Origin: Nansenia antarctica
Taxonomy: Eukaryota; Chordata; Actinopteri; Argentiniformes; Microstomatidae
NCBI GenBank assembly: GCA_963989245.1
Contig: OZ022349.1
Span: 7,870,607 to 7,934,606, forward strand
Length of the DNA stretch: 64,000 nucleotides
Direction: 5' to 3'
Shown here: piece after piece, positions 19,098 through 29,867 of the stretch
Position numbering within the stretch: the stretch's first letter is position 1
Layout of the letters: every line of letters starts with the position of its first letter
The notes under the pieces: generated by a model
What the model saw: the letters and a program-made list of their open reading frames with translations, nothing else
Database searches by the model: none
Told to the model about the DNA's origin: nothing
Made by a program: the position numbers and the translations under genes

Positions 19098-19350
19098 AGA
19101 CAGGACTGACAGACAGGTCCATTAGAGGAGGGTCAGACAGACAGACAGGTCCGTTAGAGGAGGGTCAGACAGACAGACAGGTCCATTAGAGGAGGGTCAG
19201 ACAGACAGACAGGTCCATTAGAGGAAGGTCAGACAGGCAGGTTCATTAGATTAGGGTCAGACAGACAGACAGGTCCATTAGAGGAGGGTCAGACAGACAG
19301 ACAGACAGGTTCATTAGAGGAGGGTCAGTCAGACAGACAGGTCCGCCTGT
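19098..19350. repeat. Approximately 32-bp CAGACAGA minisatellite
   Basis: About eight imperfect units of CAGACAGACAGACAGGTCCA followed by TTAGAGGAGGGT. Copies lie at 43697-43949 and 51619-51871. Confidence 0.9.
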
Positions 19351-19408
19351 CGCCCCCACACTGCAGAACAAGGCTCTACTAATCATGTGTTTAACAGGCA
19401 GCATTAAC

Positions 19409-19626
19409 ACACACACACAGACAGTCACACATTCAGACACATGCAGACACACACACACACGCACAGACACACACACACACAGAGACACACACACACAGAC
19501 ACACACACACAGAAACACAGACACACACACATGCACACACACACACACACACACGCACACACTCTGACACTGCTTCTAATAAGAGGGAGACATAGCAAGC
19601 AAGACGTGTGTGCATGTGTGTGTGGT

Positions 19627-19665
<39 letters not shown>

Positions 19666-19680
19666 TTAGGTGTGTGGGTG
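19409..19680. repeat. (CA)n/(CAGA) and (GT)n microsatellites
   Basis: CA-rich tract to about 19562, a short unique spacer, then (GT)n from about 19607. Lengths differ between units: compare about 44008-44272 and 51930-52215. Confidence 0.9.
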
Positions 19681-19775
19681 GGTGTCTTGACCATCTTCAA
19701 GGAGGCCAATCAATGCCTCTACATCTCAGGATCTTACAGTAACTTGTTAATGTTCACCATGGTAACCAGAGACAG

Positions 19776-20140
19776 GGGGGGGGGGGTGAGAGGGAGAGAG
19801 GGAGGGGGGGGAGAGGGGTAAACTATTTCTGTATAGAATATTGTATTGCAAAGGCGAGGGAGGCTGGGAGGTGGAAGATAGGTAGGGAGAGAGGGAGAGA
19901 GGGAGGGAGGGAGGCTGGGAGGTAGAAGATAGAGAGGGAGAGAGGGAGGGACGCTGGGAGGTGGAAGATAGGGAGGGAGAGAGGGAGGGAGGGGGATAAA
20001 CTCATATTTCTGCACTCATTTCTATTCTATGGAGTGTGGTATTCAGGGGTAGGTGGATGTGGGAGGGAGGGATGGAGAGAGGGATGTGGCAGGGAGGGGT
20101 GGATGGAGGGAAGGAGGGAAGGAGGGAGGGAGGAGGTCAA
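19776..20140. repeat. GGGA/GAGA purine-rich tract
   Basis: Long polypurine stretches with a repeated GGCTGGGAGGTGGAAGATAG motif (three variants). Such homopurine runs can form triplex DNA (inference). Copies lie at about 44365-44733 and 52305-52675. Confidence 0.9.
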
Positions 20141-20275
20141 CAGTTTATCTATCCTGGTTTTCAGAAGTGTGTATTACAGGGTTCTGTACATGGCTTTGCT
20201 TTGATCCTCCTTATTGGAAAATGATCGCTTAAGACCACAGGGACCAGGGCTGCATATAGGGGGCGCAGAGGCCTG

Positions 20276-20354
<79 letters not shown>

Positions 20355-20368
20355 TGTGTGGTGTGTGA

Positions 20369-20400
<32 letters not shown>

Positions 20401-20430
20401 CTGTGTGTGCGTGTGCGTGTGTGTCTGTGT

Positions 20431-20461
<31 letters not shown>
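20276..20461. repeat. (GT)n microsatellite with GAGT, CTGT and GC interruptions
   Basis: About 185 bases. Copies at about 44875-45071 and 52814-53021 differ in the order of interruptions. Confidence 0.95.
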
Positions 20462-21077
20462 CCCATGGTTTTATTGCATTATGTCTGTGATGGATGTTGA
20501 TGTGTAGACACTGCCAGTGCTGTGATGCATTATGATGCATATATGTATAAAATCATTATCATTAATTCTAAGACATGTGGTGATTAACCGGTTTGCGTCC
20601 TAGAAAGGTGATGTGAGCTTCTCTTCAAATAAGGTAGGCCCAAGCAACAATTGAGTTGTTGGCAGATATTACAATTGGACCACGTTTGGTAGTGCATATG
20701 GGTTTTTCCTGCATAGAGAATTATGAGGCGGCCGCCTCCGACAAAACTGCAATTGCGGCACTGCACCGACGTGGTGGCGGGATAAGTTAGCTTTCGTTTT
20801 CGCTAGCGAAATAGCTGATAGTTGATGTTGACTGCTCAAGGAGAATACATATTTGAAAGTACAGAATGCCTGAGAGCCTTATATTGCATTATATTACATT
20901 ATATTTTGATTGGTCATCTGGTGCCTGAATATTCTGTTTTCCTTTTAGGTGGTCCTTTTCTGATATTGTTGGCTTAGGCTATGATAGAGCGTCTCTTCTA
21001 TCATGTAGCCAATCATTTCATCATTCTTGCATTGTGTTTTTGTTAAAAAATGGCATGGGATATGTGTATTGAGAAAA

Positions 21078-21078
<1 letters not shown>
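20462..21078. other. Unique-looking non-coding segment
   Basis: No exon, RNA gene or transposon end recognised. It includes short AT-rich repeats (TTATATTGCATTATATTACA). Confidence 0.4.
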
Positions 21079-21145
<67 letters not shown>

Positions 21146-21148
21146 AAC
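21079..21148. repeat. (GT)n-(GA)n microsatellite
   Basis: The tract is about 50 bases of GT then about 18 of GA. It is markedly longer at about 45689-45776 and 53640-53744, the steepest length difference between units. Confidence 0.95.
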
Positions 21149-21214
21149 AAAGAGAGAGCGCTTTTGGCATCAGAAGGTTTTTGTAGGTAGCCTACTTCTC
21201 TAAAGAGCATTAGC

Positions 21215-21310
21215 TGCCAAGTCTCACGCAATCGCCGTGAGACTCACGCATTTCAAACAGTTCTCACGCTCTCACGCCGCATCTCTATTTCTCACGGCGA
21301 TAAATAACAA
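21215..21310. repeat. CTCACG-rich segment at the unit boundary
   Basis: TCTCACG/ACTCACG recurs about seven times in 85 bases around the unit 1/unit 2 join. The same sequence spans the other joins (45852-45930 and 53819-53897). It is continuous sequence, so the join itself leaves no visible scar. Confidence 0.6.
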
Positions 21311-21828
21311 TTGATTGTTAAGTTGAAGCTTTCGCTCTATTGTTTTGGAAGGACAACGCAGGTGCATTCAAGTGGAAACTTTACGCACCTGCTCGAAAAC
21401 TTTGTATCTATTGTTTGGAAGGACAACGCAAGTGGATCACAGAACGCGCTATATGACCATCGTTTCGTGAGTAGAACAAAGCTGAAATGCCCACGCTCTG
21501 CTCTGCCCTGGGACAAATTGTTTGATACAATGTTTGATGTTTGATGGAAGCGCTTGTGAAGTGTTGATAACGTGGATGTCTGTCAAAGCCGACAATTGAA
21601 TAATTGGGGCGGGAAGGAATTCAAGCGCTTAGTACCTCAAGCGCTTACGTAAAAGCGCTGCTTTTCACCGTCAATATAAAACTGTCACGTTGTTCCATGC
21701 AATAAAACAACATTACGGCTCTATCTATCTAAATAGAGGACTTGTGCGACGTAATGGACGTCGAAAGTAACACAAAACCGGACGAAGGTCCAATTCAAAA
21801 TGCAAATGAAACATTAACTAAATTAATT

Positions 21829-23269
21829 GGGACACGCAGAGGGAATCTGAGTGCTGAGAGCCCACAGGTCCACAGAGGACGCCATAGCGACGACTCTCCA
21901 CGCCACTCTATCCCACCTGGAGAGGGGAAACAGCTACGCGAGACTGCTCTTCGTGGACTTCAGCTCCGCCTTCAACACCATCCTTCCAGACAGGCTAGTG
22001 ACCAAACTACTAGACCTGGGTCTATCACACTCTATATGTGCGTGGATCAAGGACTTCCTGACCGACCGCCCCCAGAGGGTGCGGGTGGGCCCCCACACCT
22101 CCACAGCCCTCAGCCTCAGCACTGGGTCCCCCCAGGGCTGCGTGCTAAGCCCCATCCTCTACAACCTCTACACCCACGACTTCACCCCCGTCCACCCCAG
22201 CAACTACATCGTAAAGTTTGCAGACGATACCACCGTGGTGGGATGTATCTCGGGGGGGGACGAGGCGGCGTACAGGGATGAGGTAGAGCAACTGAGCAAG
22301 CTGTGCAAGGTTAACAACCTGCTGCTAAACAAGTCAAAGACCCAGGAATTCATCGTAGACTTCAGGAGGAAAAAGTCTGAGATCCAGCCCCTGCTCATCG
22401 ACGGAGAGAGCGTGGAGAGAGTCTCAACCCTCCGATTCCTGGGACATCACATGCGGGATGACCTGGCCTGGAAGGACAACACAAAAGGCACCATCAAGAG
22501 GGCACAACAGCGGCTATACACCCTGAGATGCCTCAGGAAAGAACACAACAAGCAGGAGATACTGGTGGCCTTCTACCGCGGCGCAGTGGAGAGCATCCTC
22601 ACCTACGGCATCTGCAACTGGTTCTACAGCTGCACAACAGCGGAGAGAAACGCGCTACAGAGAGTCGTGAGAACAGCACAGAAGATCACCGGCGCCCCCC
22701 TCCCCTCTCTGGAAGAGCTGTACAACACACGCTGTCTCAGGAAGGCCTCCAAGATCTCCAGGGACCCGACCCACCCTGGGCACGTACACTTTATCAGGCT
22801 GCCCTCGAAAAGGAGGTACAGGACCCCGGCCGCTAAGACAAACAGACTGAAGAACTGCTTCTACCACAGGGCCGTCAAGGCCCTGAACACAGCAAAGGCC
22901 TAAGTTCTGGGCCCAGGACAGTCTGGACGGATTGTATGGCAGCTAGTGCTGAGGCACAAACATGTACATTTCAAGCCTGCAAACTGTGACACTTTAAATA
23001 ACGTGAAAAAATACTTTTGTGCAATATGACAACCCTAGTTGACTATCTGTGCAGTATAGTACAGTGGATTGTGTACATAGCCTTTATTTATGTAAACCAG
23101 CTCCTTACCTTCTTGTGATTTTATTCTTTTTCTAAAAGTTGTTTTTTTTTCTTTTTTCTTTCCTAACACCAGGGGAGCCACCCCTCCTAAATTTCGTTGT
23201 TTGGTACCTGTACTGTAGCAATGACAATAAAGTCCATTCATTCATTCATTCATTCATTCATTCATTCAT
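21829..23269 (+). mobile_element. 5'-truncated L2-like LINE, unit 2 copy
   Basis: Identical layout to 533-1977; it was duplicated with the unit rather than inserted independently, since both junctions are the same. Confidence 0.9.
21851..22903 (+). CDS. L2-like reverse transcriptase C-terminal part, unit 2 copy
   Basis: The 350-residue translation is identical to that at 555-1607, with motifs FVDFSSAF, GSPQGCVLSP and FADD. No base change alters the protein. Only the nominal start after a TGA is available. Confidence 0.9.
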   Translation: MLRAHRSTEDAIATTLHATLSHLERGNSYARLLFVDFSSAFNTILPDRLVTKLLDLGLSHSICAWIKDFLTDRPQRVRVGPHTSTALSLSTGSPQGCVLSPILYNLYTHDFTPVHPSNYIVKFADDTTVVGCISGGDEAAYRDEVEQLSKLCKVNNLLLNKSKTQEFIVDFRRKKSEIQPLLIDGESVERVSTLRFLGHHMRDDLAWKDNTKGTIKRAQQRLYTLRCLRKEHNKQEILVAFYRGAVESILTYGICNWFYSCTTAERNALQRVVRTAQKITGAPLPSLEELYNTRCLRKASKISRDPTHPGHVHFIRLPSKRRYRTPAAKTNRLKNCFYHRAVKALNTAKA

Positions 23270-24335
23270 TTGACAAGAAAAATTAAGGAAATAAAAGCTC
23301 TGATGCAAGAGAATGATGTTGAAAATGTTGTCAATCGTATGGATGTGTTCAATACAAATCTCAATGAATTCAAACGACTTCATAAATCAGTGCAAGTGCT
23401 TCACCCTGAGGAGGAGAAAGGGTACGACCGGACGGACTGGTATGAACCAAAAATTAAACGTTTTATGGAATTTCAAGATGAACTTGATGTATGGATACAG
23501 GCTGCAATGGATGTTCAACCTAAACACACAACTGAATCTCTGCACCATGATACTGTTGGGCCTCATGACAGTGTCTCACACTGTTTTTTGTTTCTCTACT
23601 GTAACATAATCAGGTACATTAATAATAATTATTAATAATTACAATTTACAATACAAATACAACAATTGGGGGTCCCTCAAAAATTTTTTGACAAAATCAC
23701 CCACCAAGCCCTCATTCTGACCCAGGAAAAACCCTGGTATGTACTGTATAACATGATAGCCATCTATGAGCAATGCACTGTATATAAGATGATGACCATG
23801 GGTCTTTCTGCTGCTGACCATGGGGCTGAGTCCTGTTGATGGGGCCAATTTTTCTTTTAGAGTCTGTAGGCTACTGTATTTGTTTATTAAGATTTCATAA
23901 ATATGATATATTGTCTGAATTGTTTTCTTGTTTTATAAAATGTAAATTATTTTCATTTCTTGTGCTGGTTTATTATGAACAACATGTAAAATTGCAGGAA
24001 ACTAGCACAAATAATTGGGTGGGAGAGAGGGGCTGCCGCTGCCAAAACGTGCACAGTTTTGGGTCGCTCCACCGGCAAAAAATCTCACTCCAAACTTTTG
24101 GTGAAACTTGGCAGCCCTGTTAATCATGTAGATGTTCAGTAGATCAGTCAAAACTATCTTTTTGGGAGTTTACAAATATTAACAAACAAAAAAGTAACCC
24201 TACATTATGCTGGCTGGCTGTTGATGTCATAATGGGTGATCATAGTGGAGTTAGAGTCTTGGGTGTGCCAACATTCTGGAAGACAGGCAGTTGCAGAAAG
24301 ATGGCACCTTGGTAAGTACTGTATCCACTTGTCTT

Positions 24336-24400
<65 letters not shown>

Positions 24401-24843
24401 CATCTGTGACCAAGCCATTGATTGGATGTTTTTGGGGAAAAAATACAATTCTATCTATTTTGACACTAAACAGAGAATATTCAAGTTGTTCTGTCGGTGT
24501 AAATTAACATTCCCAAGACCAAATAATTGGTAAACATGAGTTTCTCATGAGACTTTCCTTAACTTAGGTGGCTGATAAGGTTCAAATGGATAGCTATGTT
24601 TTCAGGTTATTTATTATCTGATATGGCCCATACGCAACATTTAGTTTTACTTTAGGCTGACTAGGTAGGATAAGGAGAAGTTTGTATACTTGTTTGGTTA
24701 CACATGAGTGGATTACTTGAATACTCTTGTTGGCCTCTAATAGTATTTTTTCAACACTGAAAATGTTTATGTATGTAAAGCCTACTGTAGTTGTACTACA
24801 TAAGCGTCTTTGAGTGTCTAGAAAAGGGCTATTTAAGTCTAAT

Positions 24844-24886
<43 letters not shown>

Positions 24887-25492
24887 AATGAATTTGAGGA
24901 ACTTGTTGCAGTAATGACACTTCCTCCATCTTTTAGCAATAATAACCATGTCATTTTGACAACCCAGAAAATTATAAATTGTGTTTACATTTTGCTGGGT
25001 TGTCATGGTAACATTAGGCAGAGTGACATCATTGGAGGGTTCCAAGGGTGCATTGGGTGCAGGAAGGTCCTGACAGAGTGATGATGTCATATAATGGGGT
25101 TGCCAGGTGATATTCTAGAAGGTGAGAGTAGAACAACAGATGGTTTTAGCAGTTGGTACAGAGACACTGAAGAGGTTACGTGAGTACGATATCTTTGGAT
25201 AATGATTATGTAACAGGTTGTAAATAGGCTAACTAGTTTGGTGATGGTGAAATTCCTGCTAAAAATGTGAATGTTAGTCTCAGGAATGTGTTCAAACAGC
25301 GACATCTACTGGTAGTAGAACATCTATGAAGTGATAATTTATGAAGTAATAATTTATTACTGTAACTTAGTTGGCACTGTGTCTCGGATGTGATGCTGCT
25401 GTTGCTGCAGTGTGAACTATTGATGGGTATATAGGCCCTAGACCTCATGGATTTAAAGATGTTAAAAAAATGGAGTCTGGGTGTGGCTGCGC

Positions 25493-25627
<135 letters not shown>

Positions 25628-26050
25628 TGTGTGTGTGTGTGTGTGTGTGGGGCGGGGGTCTGGATGTGGCTGCGCGGGTGTGTGTGCGCGCGAGCGCTGA
25701 CTCCGCTGAGTGTCAAAGTCTAGCTCGTTTATTGTTTGAAAGTGATCCAAAGTGTCAATGCCAACAGAGATTCTTATATAAAGAAGCTTTTTCTTTACCA
25801 CCCGACGTCCTAGACATATTTTTTGAAGGTAGAAATACGAAAAGGAGAATGGCTTTTTGGCACGTTGCAACTGATGCTTCAATCACAATGTCACGCAATA
25901 TCAACGTCAGTCACTTTGGAAGTTCAAACAGCCTCACAGTCATCCATGAACTCATAGGGGACAAGTCATTCTATAATAATTATATATAAATATAAAATAC
26001 GTCATTTCACATTCTCTTCCTTGTTCAGATGTTTGTAGAAAGTTATAGAA

Positions 26051-26148
26051 ATGCCAAATAAGAAGAAGAACCAGGGAGATGACTTCAATGTCCAGTCTGC
26101 TGACGACATCACCTTAACCGAATCTCTGGCCCACAGAGCAGAACCCAG

Positions 26149-26224
<76 letters not shown>

Positions 26225-26286
26225 GTGTGTGTGTGTGCATGCGTGTGCGTGTGCGCGTGCGTGTGCGCGTGCGTGTGCGTGTGCGT

Positions 26287-26319
<33 letters not shown>

Positions 26320-26745
26320 CGCGCGCTGAGTAGAGATCAACGTGAGTCTTGTGTGTAAATTACCGGAGAGTCTTGAATTACAGATTTGCGCTTTAAAAAT
26401 GTGCCTTGACAAGTAAAAGTCTATGGGCTTGACGGCCCGCCTGTATTAATAGAGTGTTTTAACTTTTTAGGTTAAATTATTCACTTTAATTGGTCCCAGA
26501 AGGCCTTGCGGCAAGACGTCATAGAAGTTGAGAGTTTAGTTTGTTGGTTTTTGAGAAATGCAAATTGTAACGTCCAGAATTAAAGTGAACATCCAATAAC
26601 TCGTTTATTGTTTGAAAGTGCTCAAAAGTGTATGCCAACAGATTTTTTAATATAAAGAAGCTTTTGCTTTATAACCCGACGTCCTAGCCATCATTTAGGA
26701 AGGTAGAAATACAACAAGGATACAGATTTTTGGCACGTTGGCACG

Positions 26746-26791
<46 letters not shown>

Positions 26792-27484
26792 CTGATGCTT
26801 CGATCACAATGTCGCGCAATATCTATACGTCAGTCACTTTTGAAGTTCAAACAGCCTCACAGTCATCCATGAACTCATAGGGGACAAGTCATTCTATAAT
26901 AATAATATATAAATATAAAATACGTAATTTCATATTCTCTTCCTTCCGTTTCTTATATCGTAGTCATGAGCATGGGCATGAGCATGGGCACTCAGAGGAA
27001 GCTGGAGGAGAAGAGGGAGAAATGGAGGGCCCTCCAGAAATGGAGGGCCGTGGCCAAGGACTCTGAGCTGGAGGCCGAGGACTCTGAGCTGGAGGCGGAG
27101 AAGGCCAGGAGCACTCAGAGGAAGCTGGAGGAGAAGAGGGAGAAATGGAGGGCCGTGGTGGAGGCCAAGTGGAGGGCCGTGGCCAAGGACTCTGAGCTGG
27201 AGGCCAAGGACTCTGAGCTGGAGGCCAAGGACTCTGAGCTGGAGGCGGAGAAGGAGAAATGCAGGGCCGTGGTGGAGGCCAAGGACTCTGAGCTGGAGGC
27301 CAAGGACTCTGAGCTGGAGGAGGAGAAGGAGAAATGCAGGCCCGTGGTGGAGGCCAAGGACTCTGAGTGTATGCCAACAGATTTTTTAATATAAAGAAGC
27401 TTTTGCTTTATAACCCGACGTCCTAGCCATCATTTAGGAAGGTAGAAATACAACAAGGATACAGATTTTTGGCACGTTGGCACG

Positions 27485-27518
<34 letters not shown>

Positions 27519-29812
27519 CTGATGCTTCGATCACAATGTCGCGCAATATCTATATGTCAGTCACTTTTGAAGTTCAAACAGCCTCACAGTCATCCATGAA
27601 CTCATAGGGGACAAGTCATTCTATAATAATAATATATAAATATAAAATACGTAATTTCATATTCTCTTCCTTCCGTTTCTTATATCGTAGTCATGAGCAT
27701 GGGCATGAGCATGGGCACTCAGAGGAAGCTGGAGGAGAAGAGGGAGAAATGGAGGGCCCTCCAGAAATGGAGGGCCGTGGCCAAGGACTCTGAGCTGGAG
27801 GCCGAGGACTCTGAGCTGGAGGCGGAGAAGGCCAGGAGCACTCAGAGGAAGCTGGAGGAGAAGAGGGAGAAATGGAGGGCCGTGGTGGAGGCCAAGTGGA
27901 GGGCCGTGGCCAAGGACTCTGAGCTGGAGGCCAAGGACTCTGAGCTGGAGGCCAAGGACTCTGAGCTGGAGGCGGAGAAGGAGAAATGCAGGGCCGTGGT
28001 GGAGGCCAAGGACTCTGAGCTGGAGGCCAAGGACTCTGAGCTGGAGGAGGAGAAGGAGAAATGCAGGGCCGTGGTGGAGGCCAAGGACTCTGAGCTGGAG
28101 GCCAAGGACTCTGAGCTGGAGGCGGAGAAGGCCAGCAGCGCTCTGGCAAAGGCGGAGTTGGAGAGAGCGAGGGAGGAGGTGGAGGAGGGCCGACAGAGAG
28201 AGAAAGGCCTCCTCCAAAAGCTCAACGATATGGAGGAAGAAAAGAGGAGCCTCGTCTGTGACAACTCCGACCTGGAGAAGGAGAGGGGCCAGGCCCTCGC
28301 TGCCCAGCGAGAGACTGAGGGGAGCCTGGCCGGGGTCAAGGCGACCCTCCTGGAGACCGCCAACGCCACCAGGGAGGCAGAAGACCACATCAAGGCCCTG
28401 CAGAAAGAGGCCCTGGAGGACAAGCTGGCGGCAGCTGAGAAGGCTCAGGTGCTTGACAGAAAGGTGGAGAAAAGCAGACAGAGAGAGAGAGACCTCAAAA
28501 GAAAAGTCCATGTTACGGAGCGGGAGAGGAGGAGTCTTGTCTTGAGCACAAGAGGAGTCTTGAAGGAGAGGAGCCAGGCCCTCGCTGCCCTGCGAGAGAC
28601 TTCGGAGATCCTGGCCGGGGTCAAGGCGACCCTCCTGGAGACCGTCAACGCCACCAGGGAGGCAGAGGACCACATCAAGGCCCTGGAGGACAAGCTGGCG
28701 GCAGCTGAGAAGGCTCAGGACCTTAAGAAGAGCTCCAGCCAAGAGAGCCTGCTGTCCACCAGCTCTTCAGAGATCTGCAACGACACAGTGGATCAGTTCT
28801 CCAGGGCCATCCTATCACTGGGACCCGACACCTCCACAGCCTCGGTCACACAGCCTCAGAGGGATGCTAGTGGGAAGAAGAAGAAAGGGAAATTCAGGAC
28901 ATTCTGTTCAATGGTGAAGCGCAAGGTAAAACAGAAATATACAGTGAATTTATAAGAGAGCCACATTCCACATAATTTCACATTAAGGAAATGTAATGTA
29001 AAGGTAAAGTCTTACCAGTTTATCGTAAAACAACAGACAAGCTATGCATTGTTGTTGTAGGAATACTGGGGTTTTAAGAGATATGTTCTGTCATTGATTC
29101 TTCTTCTGTAACAACTGATATAGTGCAAGAGGACCAACCAGGCTGGTGTCCAGCCTCCAGCCCCAGGACAGGAGGACATCAATGATGGTGTCCAGCCTCC
29201 TGCTGAAGGACAGAAGGACATCAAGGTAGGTGTCCAGCCTCCAGCCCCAGGACAGGAGGGCATCGAGGTTGGACCCAGAAACACGTCACGACTAGTGCAC
29301 TGTATTCTAATGGCTCATAGATAGTGTTATTGAATTCTTGCTTACACGACTGCATATTAAGCCTCACAGGAATGTCTTTGCAGGACTCCCAGAGCAAGCA
29401 GAGTGGATACAGTATGCACCAGCTCCAGGGGAACAAAGAGTTTGGCAGCGAGAAGAAGGGCTATCTGATGAAGAAGAGTGACGGGTAGGTGGCCTGATGA
29501 AGATTGTCAAAAGCCAATCTTTAGTCTAATCCTTGAAATAAGCTTAATCAAGGTCTAGCATACCAGCCCTCTATGGACCATTGGTAACAACTTCATTTGT
29601 GGTCGTTGTTGCCACGTTTTCATGTTGCTGCCACATACAGTAGATTAGGTGATAAAAAAGGACAACAATTATTACTTGATATGTTTGTCACCTAGGTTAC
29701 GAAAGGTCTGGCAAAGGAGGGAGTGTTCAGTAAAGAGTGGCATCCTCACCATCTCACATGCCACAGTGAGTACTACATCACCCATAATCCATAACTACAG
29801 CAACGCACGCAT

Positions 29813-29867
<55 letters not shown>

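Larger units (their letters stand above)
21754..23635 (+). pseudogene. Gag-like ORF split by LINE, unit 2 copy
   Basis: Same organisation as at 458-2343, with ATG at 21754 and the frame resuming at 23270. The base after codon 25 is G here and in unit 4 but T in unit 1. The (ATTC)n tail of the LINE is one unit shorter. Confidence 0.4.
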